From CAWBYL01 sp963793025 (GTDB lineage Bacteria; Actinomycetota; Acidimicrobiia; Acidimicrobiales; Acidimicrobilacustridaceae): a stretch of DNA of 64,000 nucleotides. The translations under genes and the position numbers were made by a program. Numbering within the stretch: the stretch's first letter is position 1; each line of letters begins with the position of its first letter. The notes under the pieces were generated by a model that saw only the letters and a list, made by a program, of their open reading frames with translations, made no database searches and was not told where the DNA came from. Positions 51,577-59,948 of this stretch are shown piece after piece. The DNA is taken from positions 310,001 through 374,000 of the forward strand of contig CAWBYL010000009.1 in assembly GCA_963793025.1 (NCBI GenBank), in the 5' to 3' direction.

Positions 51577-52049
51577 TCGCCGATCTCGGGCTGGGGCTCG
51601 GGCTCGGGTGCGGACACCGCCTCCTCCGGCGCGGTCGAGGGGGGTGACCCCACGGGCCGGTCAGCGCCGTCGGCCGGGTCGTCGTCGTCGGAGCCGCGGG
51701 CGGCCCGCTCCAGGGCCGCCACCCGGTGGCGCAGCAGGGTGGATTCCTCGGCCAGGGTGCGGACGCGGTTCTCCATGCGGGTCAGCTCGTAGGAGAAGTG
51801 CATGACCACCAACAACAACATGGCCATGCCCAGCAGGATCAACAGAGTTGGCTCGTAGTAGATGCCGAGCCGGTCGGCGGTCCAGTCGAGCAGGCCGGGG
51901 ACAGCGGCGAACACGACCATCACCCCACCGACGCTGAGCCACAGCAGCGAGTACTTGGCCTTGAGCTGGCGGCGCCGCACCAGGGCCACGATCAGCACCA
52001 GGACGAGGGCCACCAGGATGGCCAACATGACGTGGGCGCGGGAGCTCAC
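51546..52049 (-). CDS. DUF2304 domain-containing membrane protein
   Basis: A 167-residue protein with three membrane helices at about 5-25 (VMLAILVALVLVLIVALV), 33-50 (SLLWLSVGGVMVVFAAVP) and 68-88, then a coiled coil (ENRVRTLAEESTLLRHRVAALERA) and a Pro/Glu-rich tail. DUF2304 proteins are regularly encoded beside GT2 polyprenyl-phosphate glycosyltransferases. GTG at 52049 overlaps the GT2 stop (GTGA). It probably anchors or assists that enzyme at the membrane. Confidence 0.87.
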   Translation of the reverse strand: MSSRAHVMLAILVALVLVLIVALVRRRQLKAKYSLLWLSVGGVMVVFAAVPGLLDWTADRLGIYYEPTLLILLGMAMLLLVVMHFSYELTRMENRVRTLAEESTLLRHRVAALERAARGSDDDDPADGADRPVGSPPSTAPEEAVSAPEPEPQPEIGDQSSPASRRA

Positions 52050-52816
52050 AGCTTCACCGGGGTCGCCGTCTCGGCCGCGGTGCGGACGCGCTTGGGGCTG
52101 CTGGCCAGCACCACCAGCACCCTCACGTAGTGGTAGGCGAGCCGGAAGCGGCGGTTCGACGCCTGCCCCGCGGCCCGCTCCCGCATGACGGTGGGCACCT
52201 CGCGCACGTCGTAGCCGGCCCGGCAGGCCAGCACCAGGGCCTCCACCGAGTCCATGTACTCGATCGGGTAGTCGACGGCGAAGGACCGCAGCACGTCAGG
52301 ACCGAAGGCCCGGAAGCCCGAGGACGTGTCGGTGAACCGCTGTCCGGCCAGGCGACGGATGGACCACCGCAGGAGGCGCATGGCCAGGCCCCGGCTCCGC
52401 CCGACCTGGTAGTCACCGGCCCCGGCGAACCTGGAGCCGACGGCCATGTCGGCCCCGTCGTCGAGGGCGGCCAGCAGGGTGGCTATCTGGCTGGCGTCGT
52501 GTTGACCGTCGGCGTCGAACTGGACGCCCCGCTCGTAGCCGCTCTCCACCGCGTACCGGAACCCGGTGCGGAGGGCGCCGCCGATCCCCAGGTTGAAGGG
52601 GAGCTGGAGGCAGACGACGGCGCAGGAGTCGGCGACCAGCGCGGTGTCGTCGGTGGAGCCGTCGTCGACCACCACCACGTCGAGCTCGGGAACGGTCGAC
52701 GCCAGGTCGGCGAGGGTGCCCGGCAACGACTCCTGCTCGTTGAAGGCCGGGATGATGACGAGAGTGCGGGGGCGGTCGGCCGCCGGCGGCGCTGCTCCCC
52801 CGTCGATCGTCGTCAT
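52046..52816 (-). CDS. GT2 family polyprenyl-phosphate glycosyltransferase (DPM1-like)
   Basis: A 256-residue GT-A enzyme. LVIIPAFNEQESLPGTLADL (about 18-37) is the nucleotide-sugar site, VVVDDGSTDDT (about 48) has the first Asp, and VQFDADGQHDASQI (about 98) is the DxD-type metal motif. It resembles dolichol-phosphate mannose/glucose synthases and lacks C-terminal membrane helices. With the DUF2304 partner it likely makes the polyprenyl-phosphate sugar used by the GT39-like and AftD-like enzymes encoded nearby. Confidence 0.92.
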   Translation of the reverse strand: MTTIDGGAAPPAADRPRTLVIIPAFNEQESLPGTLADLASTVPELDVVVVDDGSTDDTALVADSCAVVCLQLPFNLGIGGALRTGFRYAVESGYERGVQFDADGQHDASQIATLLAALDDGADMAVGSRFAGAGDYQVGRSRGLAMRLLRWSIRRLAGQRFTDTSSGFRAFGPDVLRSFAVDYPIEYMDSVEALVLACRAGYDVREVPTVMRERAAGQASNRRFRLAYHYVRVLVVLASSPKRVRTAAETATPVKL

Positions 52817-52855
52817 CGGCCGCAGGCTACCCGAGCAGCCAGTGGGGACCAGGCG

Positions 52856-53788
52856 TCAGTAGGCATCGAAGTCGAGGAACTCCAGGGCCGCGAGCTCGAA
52901 GGTCGATGGGTCGAATACGTCGTGGAACGAGTGCAGCACGAGCGACAACGGCGATGGCATCCGGCTCTGGGGAAGGCGCAGGCCCCGCACCCCCAGCCAG
53001 GGGTTGCGGCCCCAGTGCAGGACGAGCGGCGTGTGGTGGTGGCGACCCACGGCGGCGGCGAGTCCGGCCATGGCCACAGGGCGGTCGAGGCGGCGGCGGG
53101 CCAGGACCTTGAGCACCACGGCGATGGGCACCTTGGCCAGAGATGTCCTGGTGGAGACGACCACCAGGTCGGGCGAGGAGTGCAGGGTGTACCGGGCGCC
53201 GGGCTTGCCCAGGCGCCAGCGGAGCACGTCCGGGGACCAGGCGGGCGCGAACCCCGGAAGCTCGGGCGCCACGAAGCCGCCGGCGGTCAGCCGATCGAAC
53301 GCGGCACCCGACAGGAGCTCGGCGTCGGCGAGCTGGTGCTCGAACCGCAGCGGCCGCGCCGTGGGCGGGCAGAGGGTGACGGGGAGGGGATCGAGCGCGC
53401 GCCATCCGAGGGAGGAGACCATCCGGGGAGCCGAGTTGGCGTTGGCCACCCCGAGGATCCCGTCGAAGCCGGCGGCCGTACCCCGCTCGTAGGCGTCCTC
53501 CACCGTGCGGCGGAAGGCCCCGGAACCCCGAGCGGCGGGATCGACGGCGAGGTCGACGCCGAGGCCGAGGGTCAGGGTGGTCCCCGCCGGATCACGGAAG
53601 GCCTGGGGCACCAACGCGTAGTTCCCGAGGCGGCGGCCGTCGTCCTCGACGCGCCCCACCGCGGCCGGCGCCACCGGGTTCTCGTCGTAGTACCAGCGCA
53701 GGGAGGCCACGGAGAGGGGCGGCTCGTGGTCGAAGACGTGGTTGAGCAGGGCCGCGGTGCGGGCCAGCTCGGTGTCTCCGGTGCTCAC
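52856..53788 (-). CDS. GNAT-fold N-acetyltransferase-like protein
   Basis: A 310-residue protein. GTG 53788 overlaps the GT39-like stop (GTGA). Residues 1-150 resemble a GNAT domain (YDENPVAPAAVGRVEDDGRRLGNYALVPQ, then LGVDLAVDPAARGSGAFRRTVEDAYERG, the acetyl-CoA loop, and GVANANSAPRMVSSLGWR). The C-terminal half resembles the second domain seen in envelope-glycan acyltransferases with this fold. Its position in the glycan cluster suggests acylation of an amino sugar, perhaps after the deacetylase has freed an amine. This is inference. Confidence 0.75.
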   Translation of the reverse strand: MSTGDTELARTAALLNHVFDHEPPLSVASLRWYYDENPVAPAAVGRVEDDGRRLGNYALVPQAFRDPAGTTLTLGLGVDLAVDPAARGSGAFRRTVEDAYERGTAAGFDGILGVANANSAPRMVSSLGWRALDPLPVTLCPPTARPLRFEHQLADAELLSGAAFDRLTAGGFVAPELPGFAPAWSPDVLRWRLGKPGARYTLHSSPDLVVVSTRTSLAKVPIAVVLKVLARRRLDRPVAMAGLAAAVGRHHHTPLVLHWGRNPWLGVRGLRLPQSRMPSPLSLVLHSFHDVFDPSTFELAALEFLDFDAY

Positions 53789-55188
53789 ACCGCCACCACG
53801 GTCGGTCGGCCCGGACCGGGGTGGGTCGGTTCGGGGTCGTGCCCGCGCCGACGTTCGACCAGGCGCACGAGGGCGTCGATGGCCACCGCCGCGAACACGA
53901 CGATGGAGACCTCGGCCGCGGTGCGGTACCGCGTGTTCCCGAACGCGCCCGCCGCGGTGAGGGTGGCGAGGATGGCCCAGAGCCCGATCACCAGCACGGG
54001 CTCACGCCGCCGCCATTGGATGGCGACGCCGACGAGGGCGGTGGGAGCCAGCACGACGTACTGCCAGAACCCCAGCCAGGCGGCGAAGGCCGGGCGCCCC
54101 TCGAGCACGTCGGCCCGAATCTGGTCGAGGGAGTCGTACAGGCCCCACATGCGCCCGACCCGGGCGGGGACGACCACGGTGGCCAGGCGGACCTTGTGGT
54201 CGGCGATGTAGTCGGTGGCCCGCTGGCGCACGACGACGTCGCGCTGTGACTCGTCGAGCAGCTCGCCGTTGGGACCGTAGGGCTGCGGGTTCCCGCAGGG
54301 GAGACTCCACGACCCGATGTTGTCGCCGTAGTAGGTGTCGTCGCAGTTGGCCTGCACCATCACCGTTCCGGCCCCGTCGGAGAGCAGCACCCGCTCCTCC
54401 ATGACGACGTTGTTGCGGATGACCCACGGCGCCACCACGGCCACGCCGACGACACCCATCACCGCGTAGCGAAGGATGCGGTCGCGCCACGGCAGGGCGG
54501 CGCGGATGAGGGCGGCGGCGCCGATGATCGGGAGGAAGAGCAACAGCTCGGCCCGGCTGAGGGCGGCGAACGCCGCCGCCACCGCGAACAGCACCCCGTT
54601 GCCCATCGTGGGCGACCGCCAGAACCTCAGGCCGACGAGGGTGGACACGAAGGCGAAGAAGATGGCCGCCGTCTCCGACATCACCAGACCGTCGTTGATC
54701 CAGATGTTGGCGTAGACCGCGGTGAGGCCGGCGGTGATGAGCCCCACCCGGGGACCGACCAGCGCCTTGCCCAGCAGACCGGCGACCACGATCGACGCCG
54801 CGCCCATCAGCGCCGAGGCGAGCTGGTGGGCCCGGATGGAGTCGAACCCCAGCTTCGACCACACCGCGAGGTAGGCCACGTAGACGGGAGGGTGACCGGC
54901 GGTGGGCTCGATGTGGCCCTTGGGCGTCACCACCACCATCTGCTCGCCCGAGGGGAGGGTGATCTCCTCGCGACCCCCGTACGTATACCGGTAGGGGTCG
55001 ATGAACCCCTTGCCGTCGGCCAGGAGGTTGGCGCCCATCTGGTAGTAGACGGCGTCCCCGCTCAACTCCGGGATCGTCTCGGGGCTGTCGAGGGCGATGT
55101 AGGTCACGCGGATGCCGAGTCCGGCCACCGTGATGAGCAGCAGCCCGGTGGCGAAGCGGGACCAGCGTCGCGCCCGTGGCCCGCTCAT
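53785..55188 (-). CDS. GT39/ArnT-like membrane glycosyltransferase
   Basis: A 467-residue GT-C protein, paralogous to the one at 48566. ATG at 55188 overlaps the deacetylase stop (ATGA). It shows SGDAVYYQMGANLLADGKGFIDPYRYTYGG with the first-loop Asp, ANIWINDGLVMSE, and the loop NCDDTYYGDNIGSWSLPCGNPQPYGPNGELLDESQRD shared with its paralogue. There are about ten membrane helices. It uses a lipid-linked sugar donor on the outer face of the membrane. It sits in a five-gene unit from the deacetylase to DUF2304. Confidence 0.87.
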   Translation of the reverse strand: MSGPRARRWSRFATGLLLITVAGLGIRVTYIALDSPETIPELSGDAVYYQMGANLLADGKGFIDPYRYTYGGREEITLPSGEQMVVVTPKGHIEPTAGHPPVYVAYLAVWSKLGFDSIRAHQLASALMGAASIVVAGLLGKALVGPRVGLITAGLTAVYANIWINDGLVMSETAAIFFAFVSTLVGLRFWRSPTMGNGVLFAVAAAFAALSRAELLLFLPIIGAAALIRAALPWRDRILRYAVMGVVGVAVVAPWVIRNNVVMEERVLLSDGAGTVMVQANCDDTYYGDNIGSWSLPCGNPQPYGPNGELLDESQRDVVVRQRATDYIADHKVRLATVVVPARVGRMWGLYDSLDQIRADVLEGRPAFAAWLGFWQYVVLAPTALVGVAIQWRRREPVLVIGLWAILATLTAAGAFGNTRYRTAAEVSIVVFAAVAIDALVRLVERRRGHDPEPTHPGPGRPTVVAV

Positions 55189-56066
55189 GCGGCGGGCGGG
55201 CGACGTCGCAGCAGACCCTGGCCCAGTCCGCGCTCCCGCTCGACGGGCGGCGGGCGGAAGGTGGGCAGGTCCTCGAGGGCGGCGGCGAGGACTCCCAGCG
55301 GGGCGCCGGCGCCCCCGGCGAGGGTGCGCTCCACGCGGGCCAGCATGCCCTTGCGGTTCAGCCACCCGATGCGGCTCACCAGCCAGCCGCCGTCCTCGTA
55401 GACGTAGAACCGCTCGTCGGGATCGAACTCCCATGGATGGCAGTAGGTCCACAGGAGGGTGTCGTCGGGGACGGTGCGCAGACCGTGGCGGCGCAGGGCC
55501 TGGGGCAGCACCCGCAGGTAGGCGCCGCCGAGGAAGGGGATGACCACGCCGGCCAGCTCCACCATCGGGCACGGCAGCTCGACGAGCCCGCTGGGCCACC
55601 GGAACGGGTGCAGCGGGGCGCCGGGCCAGCCGTAGAGGGGACTGGACGCGGGCAGCACGCTGGAGGAGTAGGTGAAGCCCTGCTCGGCCAGGATGTCGGT
55701 GGCCCACAGCGTCTCGGGCACGAGCGAGAACTGAGGCGCCCGGTACCCGGTGACGGCCACGCCGGCGGCGTCCTCGACCAGCTTGCGGGCCTCACGGGTC
55801 TGCCCGTCGAACTGCGCCGGTTCGACGGTGTCGATGGGCGCGTGATGCAGGCCGTGCACGCCGAGCTCGTGGCCGTCGGCCGCGATCCGAGCGAGGAGGG
55901 CCGGATGGCGTCGGGCCAGGTCGGCCACGCAGAAGACCGTGCCCCGAACGTCGAGTTGGGCGAGACGATCGAGGAGGCCCTCGGTGACCTGCTCCACCCG
56001 CGACTCCTGGGCCGGCGAGGTGCGAAGGTCCTCGAGATCCAGGGTGAACGTGATCGGGCCGGGCAT
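55185..56066 (-). CDS. Polysaccharide deacetylase family protein
   Basis: A 293-residue NodB-like protein. I chose the ATG at 56066 (MPGPITFTLDLEDLR); upstream codons are low-complexity. LDLEDLR holds the metal Asp, HELGVHGLHHAPID the HxxxH metal pair, and GYRAPQFSL the third motif (Arg). The C-terminus has YCHPWEFDPDERF. This DxE-type subgroup is common in exopolysaccharide clusters. There is no signal peptide, so it may act in the cytoplasm on a lipid-linked or nucleotide-linked amino sugar. It is the first gene of the five-gene unit. Confidence 0.88.
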   Translation of the reverse strand: MPGPITFTLDLEDLRTSPAQESRVEQVTEGLLDRLAQLDVRGTVFCVADLARRHPALLARIAADGHELGVHGLHHAPIDTVEPAQFDGQTREARKLVEDAAGVAVTGYRAPQFSLVPETLWATDILAEQGFTYSSSVLPASSPLYGWPGAPLHPFRWPSGLVELPCPMVELAGVVIPFLGGAYLRVLPQALRRHGLRTVPDDTLLWTYCHPWEFDPDERFYVYEDGGWLVSRIGWLNRKGMLARVERTLAGGAGAPLGVLAAALEDLPTFRPPPVERERGLGQGLLRRRPPAA

Positions 56067-56231
56067 CGCAGCGGAGTGTAGAAGAGCTTTCCTGACCCTT
56101 CGTCGACCCGGCGGACGGGGTGCCGGTGCCACCGTCCGGGGGGTGGCCCCGTGCCACACTGGGAGCACCGCTCAGGCCGGGCGGGTGGCCGCGCGGGGGC
56201 GGGGCCAGGAGCTCCCACGGAAAGGTGATCG

Positions 56232-58304
56232 ATGACGACCACGATCGATCGCCCCGACGAGGGAGCCCCGGTCGAGGCTCCTCCTGTCGAGAAGAAGCGG
56301 CTGGCCCACATGCCCGCCCTCGACGGCATGCGGGGCCTGTTCGTGATCATGGGGCCCCTCGCCTACCACTTCGCCCCCTACTGGATCCCGGGCGGCATCC
56401 TCGGCATCGACCTCTTCTTCGTGCTGTCGAGCTTCCTCATCTTCTCCATCGCCCTGCACGAGTGGGACCGCACCGGTCGCTTCGACGTGGGCAGCTACGC
56501 GTCCCGCCGCGTCCGCCGCCTGCTGCCGGCCATGGCCGTCACCCTGGTGCTGACCGCCTTCATCACCGCCTTCTTCCTCGACACCGCCCAGATCCCGAAG
56601 TGGACCGGTGGCATCACCGCCGCGGTGGGCTACGTGGCCAACTGGCGGGAGATCTTCGCCGGCACGAACTACTTCGACGCGAGCCAGTACTCCAACCCGC
56701 AGCCGTTCCGCCACGTGTGGTCCTTCGCCATCGAGGAGCAGTTCTACCTCTTCGTGCCCCTCTTCCTCGTGGTGTGCATGAAGTGGTTCAACAAGAAGGT
56801 GATGCTGGCGGTCTGCGTCGTGGGCGCCCTGGTCTCGGCCTGGTGGATGTCGGTGGTCTTCGACCCCTCGAACCCCCAGACGGTGTCGCGGGCCTACTAC
56901 GGCACCGACACCCGGGCCTTCGCCCTGCTCCTCGGGATCGTGATGGCCATCGTGTGCACCTGGTACGGCGCTCCTCGCACCAAATGGGGGCACTGGGCCA
57001 CCCAGCTGATGGGCCTGCTCGCCACCGCGGTCTTCGTGTACCTGATGTTCACCACCAGCGAGAAGACGGGCTGGATGTTCCAGTACGGTGGGTTCTTCCT
57101 CGTCGCCGTCCTGTCGGTGTTCATGACGCGAGCGGTGTCGATGCCCACCGGGTGGCTGCACTGGCTCTACACCAACCGGTTCCTCCGCTGGGCGGGGCGC
57201 CTCGGTTTCGGGCTGTACCTGTACCACTGGATCGTCTTCATCTGGCTCGACAGCGACAAGTCGCCCGACAAGCCCGGATTCAACAACCCCCGCGACATGA
57301 TCCTGGGCTTCGCCGTCACCTTCCTGGTGGCGTGGCTCAGCTACAAGTACATCGAGCGCCCCTTCATCAAGGGTCGGTGGCCGGGATGGAAGCTCACCGC
57401 TGCGCTGACCGGCGCGGTCGTCGTCACGCTGGCCCTGCTCCTGTACGCCAACACCGTGCGAGCCCCGCAGGCCGCGGCCGGGCCGGCCGGTGTGGGAGCG
57501 GGCGCCGAGGCCATCGACCTCGGCCAGGGTTCGGTGTGCACCGCGCCCGTCGGCTCCGACCCCGTGCGAGTGCTCGTCGTCGGCGACTCGGTGATGGTGC
57601 AGATGGCCCAGGCCCTCAAGGACTGGTGCGCGGCCAACCCCGGACAGATCATGGTCTTCTCCGACGCCCACATCGGCTGCGGCACCACCCACGGTGGCGA
57701 GAAGCGCTACGAGGAGGGCCCGGGCTCCATGGGTGACGTGTGCGCCACCTGGGCCGATCCGGTCGATCCCGCCACCGTCGGCGACCCCGAGGTCATCTCG
57801 TGGGTCACCGCCATCGACACCTATCGACCCGACGTGGTGTTCACCTACGGCAGCTCGTGGGACACCATCGACCGCAAGGTGCCAGCGGCGGGCATCGACG
57901 ACTGGCAGAAGCCGGGCGACGCCCAGTACGACGACTACATCGGTTCCGAGTACGGCCAGGCGATCGACATCCTCACCGCACGCGGCGCGTCACTGGCGTG
58001 GATGATCTCGCCCCACCTGAACCGCACCAGCCCGTTCAACGCTCCCGAGCGGACCGACTGCCTCAACAGCATCGTGGCTCCGATCGTGAACGCCACGCCC
58101 CGCCACACGATCGTCGACTACCCGGCCTACCTGGGCCCGCTGGGCGGCCCCCAGGACACGCTCACCCGGGCCGACGGCGTGCACGTGACGAAGGAGCAGC
58201 TGAGCACGGTGGCCGACTGGCTGGCGCCCCAGCTCATCGCCGCCGGTCGCTCCCCAGCCGTCCCCGCCGACTCGCCCACCTTCACCGCTCCCGCCTGCCC
58301 CTGA
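56232..58304 (+). CDS. Membrane acyltransferase with SGNH domain, third paralogue
   Basis: A 690-residue OafA-type protein from ATG 56232, after GGAAAGGTGATCG. The acyltransferase-3 domain (about 18-400) has PALDGMRGLFVIMGPLAYH, LFFVLSSFLIF, RRVRRLLPA, WSFAIEEQFYLFVP and FGLYLYHWIVF. The SGNH part (about 430-690) has VLVVGDSVM and ADGVHV, plus YGSSWDTID. The first active-site block differs from the other two copies (PLAYH rather than LLFHGG, though the His is kept), and it shares no near-identical DNA with them. It probably acetylates an envelope polysaccharide. Confidence 0.9.
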   Translation: MTTTIDRPDEGAPVEAPPVEKKRLAHMPALDGMRGLFVIMGPLAYHFAPYWIPGGILGIDLFFVLSSFLIFSIALHEWDRTGRFDVGSYASRRVRRLLPAMAVTLVLTAFITAFFLDTAQIPKWTGGITAAVGYVANWREIFAGTNYFDASQYSNPQPFRHVWSFAIEEQFYLFVPLFLVVCMKWFNKKVMLAVCVVGALVSAWWMSVVFDPSNPQTVSRAYYGTDTRAFALLLGIVMAIVCTWYGAPRTKWGHWATQLMGLLATAVFVYLMFTTSEKTGWMFQYGGFFLVAVLSVFMTRAVSMPTGWLHWLYTNRFLRWAGRLGFGLYLYHWIVFIWLDSDKSPDKPGFNNPRDMILGFAVTFLVAWLSYKYIERPFIKGRWPGWKLTAALTGAVVVTLALLLYANTVRAPQAAAGPAGVGAGAEAIDLGQGSVCTAPVGSDPVRVLVVGDSVMVQMAQALKDWCAANPGQIMVFSDAHIGCGTTHGGEKRYEEGPGSMGDVCATWADPVDPATVGDPEVISWVTAIDTYRPDVVFTYGSSWDTIDRKVPAAGIDDWQKPGDAQYDDYIGSEYGQAIDILTARGASLAWMISPHLNRTSPFNAPERTDCLNSIVAPIVNATPRHTIVDYPAYLGPLGGPQDTLTRADGVHVTKEQLSTVADWLAPQLIAAGRSPAVPADSPTFTAPACP

Positions 58305-58311
58305 CCTCAGC

Positions 58312-58339
58312 GGTCCGGCCGACCGACGTCGACCGGACC
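58312..58339. terminator. Bidirectional hairpin terminator
   Basis: GGTCCGG (58312-58318) pairs with CCGGACC (58333-58339); inside, CGAC pairs with GTCG around a 4-base loop. The hairpin lies between convergent acyltransferase and MaoC genes, 8 and 20 bases from their stops. Confidence 0.55.
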
Positions 58340-58358
58340 TGACCGGAGTCGTTCGCGA

Positions 58359-58832
58359 TCAGCCTCGGGGCGGGGTGTACAGGATCTGCATGGCGTAGAG
58401 CAGCGACGGCTTCTCGGCCCCCACCACGGAGATGTCGGCCTGGGTGGTGAGCAGGGTGCCCTTGGGCTTGGCCTCGGCCTTCACCACCCGGGACCGGCAG
58501 TGGACCTTGGCACCGGAGGGGACGGGGGCGAGGAACCGGAGCGATTCGGCGCCGTAGTTCACGGCACTCCCGAAGCCCGTGAGCTGGATGGGCATGGCGT
58601 TGATGCCGGGCAGCAGGCTGAGGGTGAGGAAGCCGTGGGCCACCGGCCCACCGAAGGGGCTCTCCTTCTTGGCCCGTTCCACGTCGGTGTGGATCCACTG
58701 ACTGTCGCCGGTGAGCTCGGCGAACTGGTCGATCATCTCCTGGGTCACCTCGACCTCCGCGCCCCAGTCTCCGAACTCGTCGGAGGCCACTGCGTTGATG
58801 GCGTCGATGTCGTCGAACTGCACCTTGTCCAT
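58359..58832 (-). CDS. MaoC-like dehydratase/hydratase
   Basis: A 157-residue hot-dog-fold hydratase starting MDKVQFDDIDAINAVASDEFG. The hydratase-2 motif spans TGDSQWIHTDVERAKKESPFGGPVAHGFLTLSLLPG (about 40-75), with the catalytic Asp in GDSQWIH and His48. It hydrates enoyl-CoA to (R)-3-hydroxyacyl-CoA. The gene stands alone, converging with the acyltransferase and on the same strand as the truncated haemoglobin. It could serve beta-oxidation. Confidence 0.92.
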   Translation of the reverse strand: MDKVQFDDIDAINAVASDEFGDWGAEVEVTQEMIDQFAELTGDSQWIHTDVERAKKESPFGGPVAHGFLTLSLLPGINAMPIQLTGFGSAVNYGAESLRFLAPVPSGAKVHCRSRVVKAEAKPKGTLLTTQADISVVGAEKPSLLYAMQILYTPPRG

Positions 58833-58896
58833 GGAACGATCCTGTCGGTTTCGGGTCGGCGGCACGACCGGAGCGGTCGGCCCGAGCGGCCGCAGA

Positions 58897-59445
58897 CTAC
58901 CGGGGCTCGGCGGGTCGGCGACCGGGGCTGTGGTCGCCGACCGGTGGTGAGGGGGCACGCCGGGCGCCGAGGGCCACGGGCAGCACCAGCCCACCCGACG
59001 GTCCCCGGCGCTCCCCGGCATCGGGATCCGGCGCCACCTCCGACCAGCCCTGCTCGTCGCCCCCGGCGAGGACACGGCGCATCGACCGGGCCATCCGCCG
59101 GGCCCGTTCGTCAGCCCGGTCGGCCACCGGGCCGGACCACCGCTCGTGCAACGTCTCGGTGAACAGCTCAAGCCACCGGTCGTAGTGCTCGTCGGTGAAG
59201 GGCACCAGGTCGTTCACCCGTTCGTGGGACCGCAGCGGGCGGCCGTCGTAGCGCCGGCCGCCCATGAGCTGCCACGACCAGAACTGCGTGACCCGGGGGA
59301 TGTGGGCGACCCAGTCGACCTCGGCGGCGGCGAAGACCGGCCCCAGCACGTCGTCCACGGCGGCCCGCCGGTAGAACTCGCGGACGAGCTGTTCGATGTC
59401 CTCGTCGTCGGCGAGGTCGGAGGGCGGGGACGGCGGCTCGGTCAC
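58897..59445 (-). CDS. Group III-like truncated haemoglobin
   Basis: A 182-residue protein from GTG 59445. The core LVREFYRRAAVDDVLGPVFAAAEVDWVAHIPRVTQFWSWQLMGGRRYDGRPLRSHERV matches the trHbP family: the proximal haem His is His74, and His48 and Trp56/Trp58 line the pocket. An Arg/Pro-rich extension of about 55 residues follows the globin core (after MRRVLAGGDEQ) and is unusual for this family. It might bind O2 or NO. The divergent gene is the STAS protein. Confidence 0.85.
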   Translation of the reverse strand: MTEPPSPPSDLADDEDIEQLVREFYRRAAVDDVLGPVFAAAEVDWVAHIPRVTQFWSWQLMGGRRYDGRPLRSHERVNDLVPFTDEHYDRWLELFTETLHERWSGPVADRADERARRMARSMRRVLAGGDEQGWSEVAPDPDAGERRGPSGGLVLPVALGARRAPSPPVGDHSPGRRPAEPR

Positions 59446-59567
59446 CGCGTCCAGGCTAGGTCCGGCCCCGACGGGCCCGACGTTGGGCCCGTCGGCCGCA
59501 CCGAGTACCATCGTGGCGTTCGCCTTGACCCCGCGGACGGAACTCGATGATCCGTCCGGAGGTCCAT

Positions 59568-59927
59568 GTGCCCCAATCGTCTTCGTCCGACCCTCCATCG
59601 GCGCCCGGCGTCGTGCGCTCGGTGAGCGTCGTGCCGCCCGTCGCGGCGGTGGGCCTGGTCGGTGAGATCGACGTGTTGACGGTGGATCAGCTGCGCGACG
59701 CCCTGGCCTGCGCCGACGCCGCCGACGTGGACCAGGTCGTGATCGACGTGCGGTCCGTGACCTTCCTCGACGTCGGAGCGTTCTCCGTCCTCCTCCTGGC
59801 GGCCGAGCGTCTGGCCGGCCGAGGTGCCACGATGCACGTCAGGGGCGCCCGTCCCTTCCATCGGCGGGTTCTCTCCATCCTCTCCGCGTCGCCGGCGATG
59901 GTCGTCGAGGCCGCTGACGTGGAGTAG
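59568..59927 (+). CDS. STAS-domain anti-sigma-factor-antagonist-like protein
   Basis: A 119-residue single STAS domain. GTG at 59568 is preceded by GGAGG with correct spacing, so I prefer it to the ATG 21 bases upstream. VAAVGLVGEIDVLTVDQLRDAL and VIDVRSVTFLDVGAFSVLLLAAE are typical. In classic antagonists such as SpoIIAA the loop reads DSSG with a phosphorylated Ser. Here it is D-V-G-A, so phosphorylation at this site seems lost. It lies 21 bases before the GAF-ANTAR gene and probably works with it in stress signalling. Confidence 0.88.
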   Translation: MPQSSSSDPPSAPGVVRSVSVVPPVAAVGLVGEIDVLTVDQLRDALACADAADVDQVVIDVRSVTFLDVGAFSVLLLAAERLAGRGATMHVRGARPFHRRVLSILSASPAMVVEAADVE

Positions 59928-59948
59928 AAGGTGGACCAGGAGGAACCG

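Noticed and set aside
38522..58304. Secondary-metabolite biosynthetic gene cluster
   Set aside because: There are no polyketide synthase, peptide synthetase or terpene synthase genes; the content fits envelope glycan assembly.
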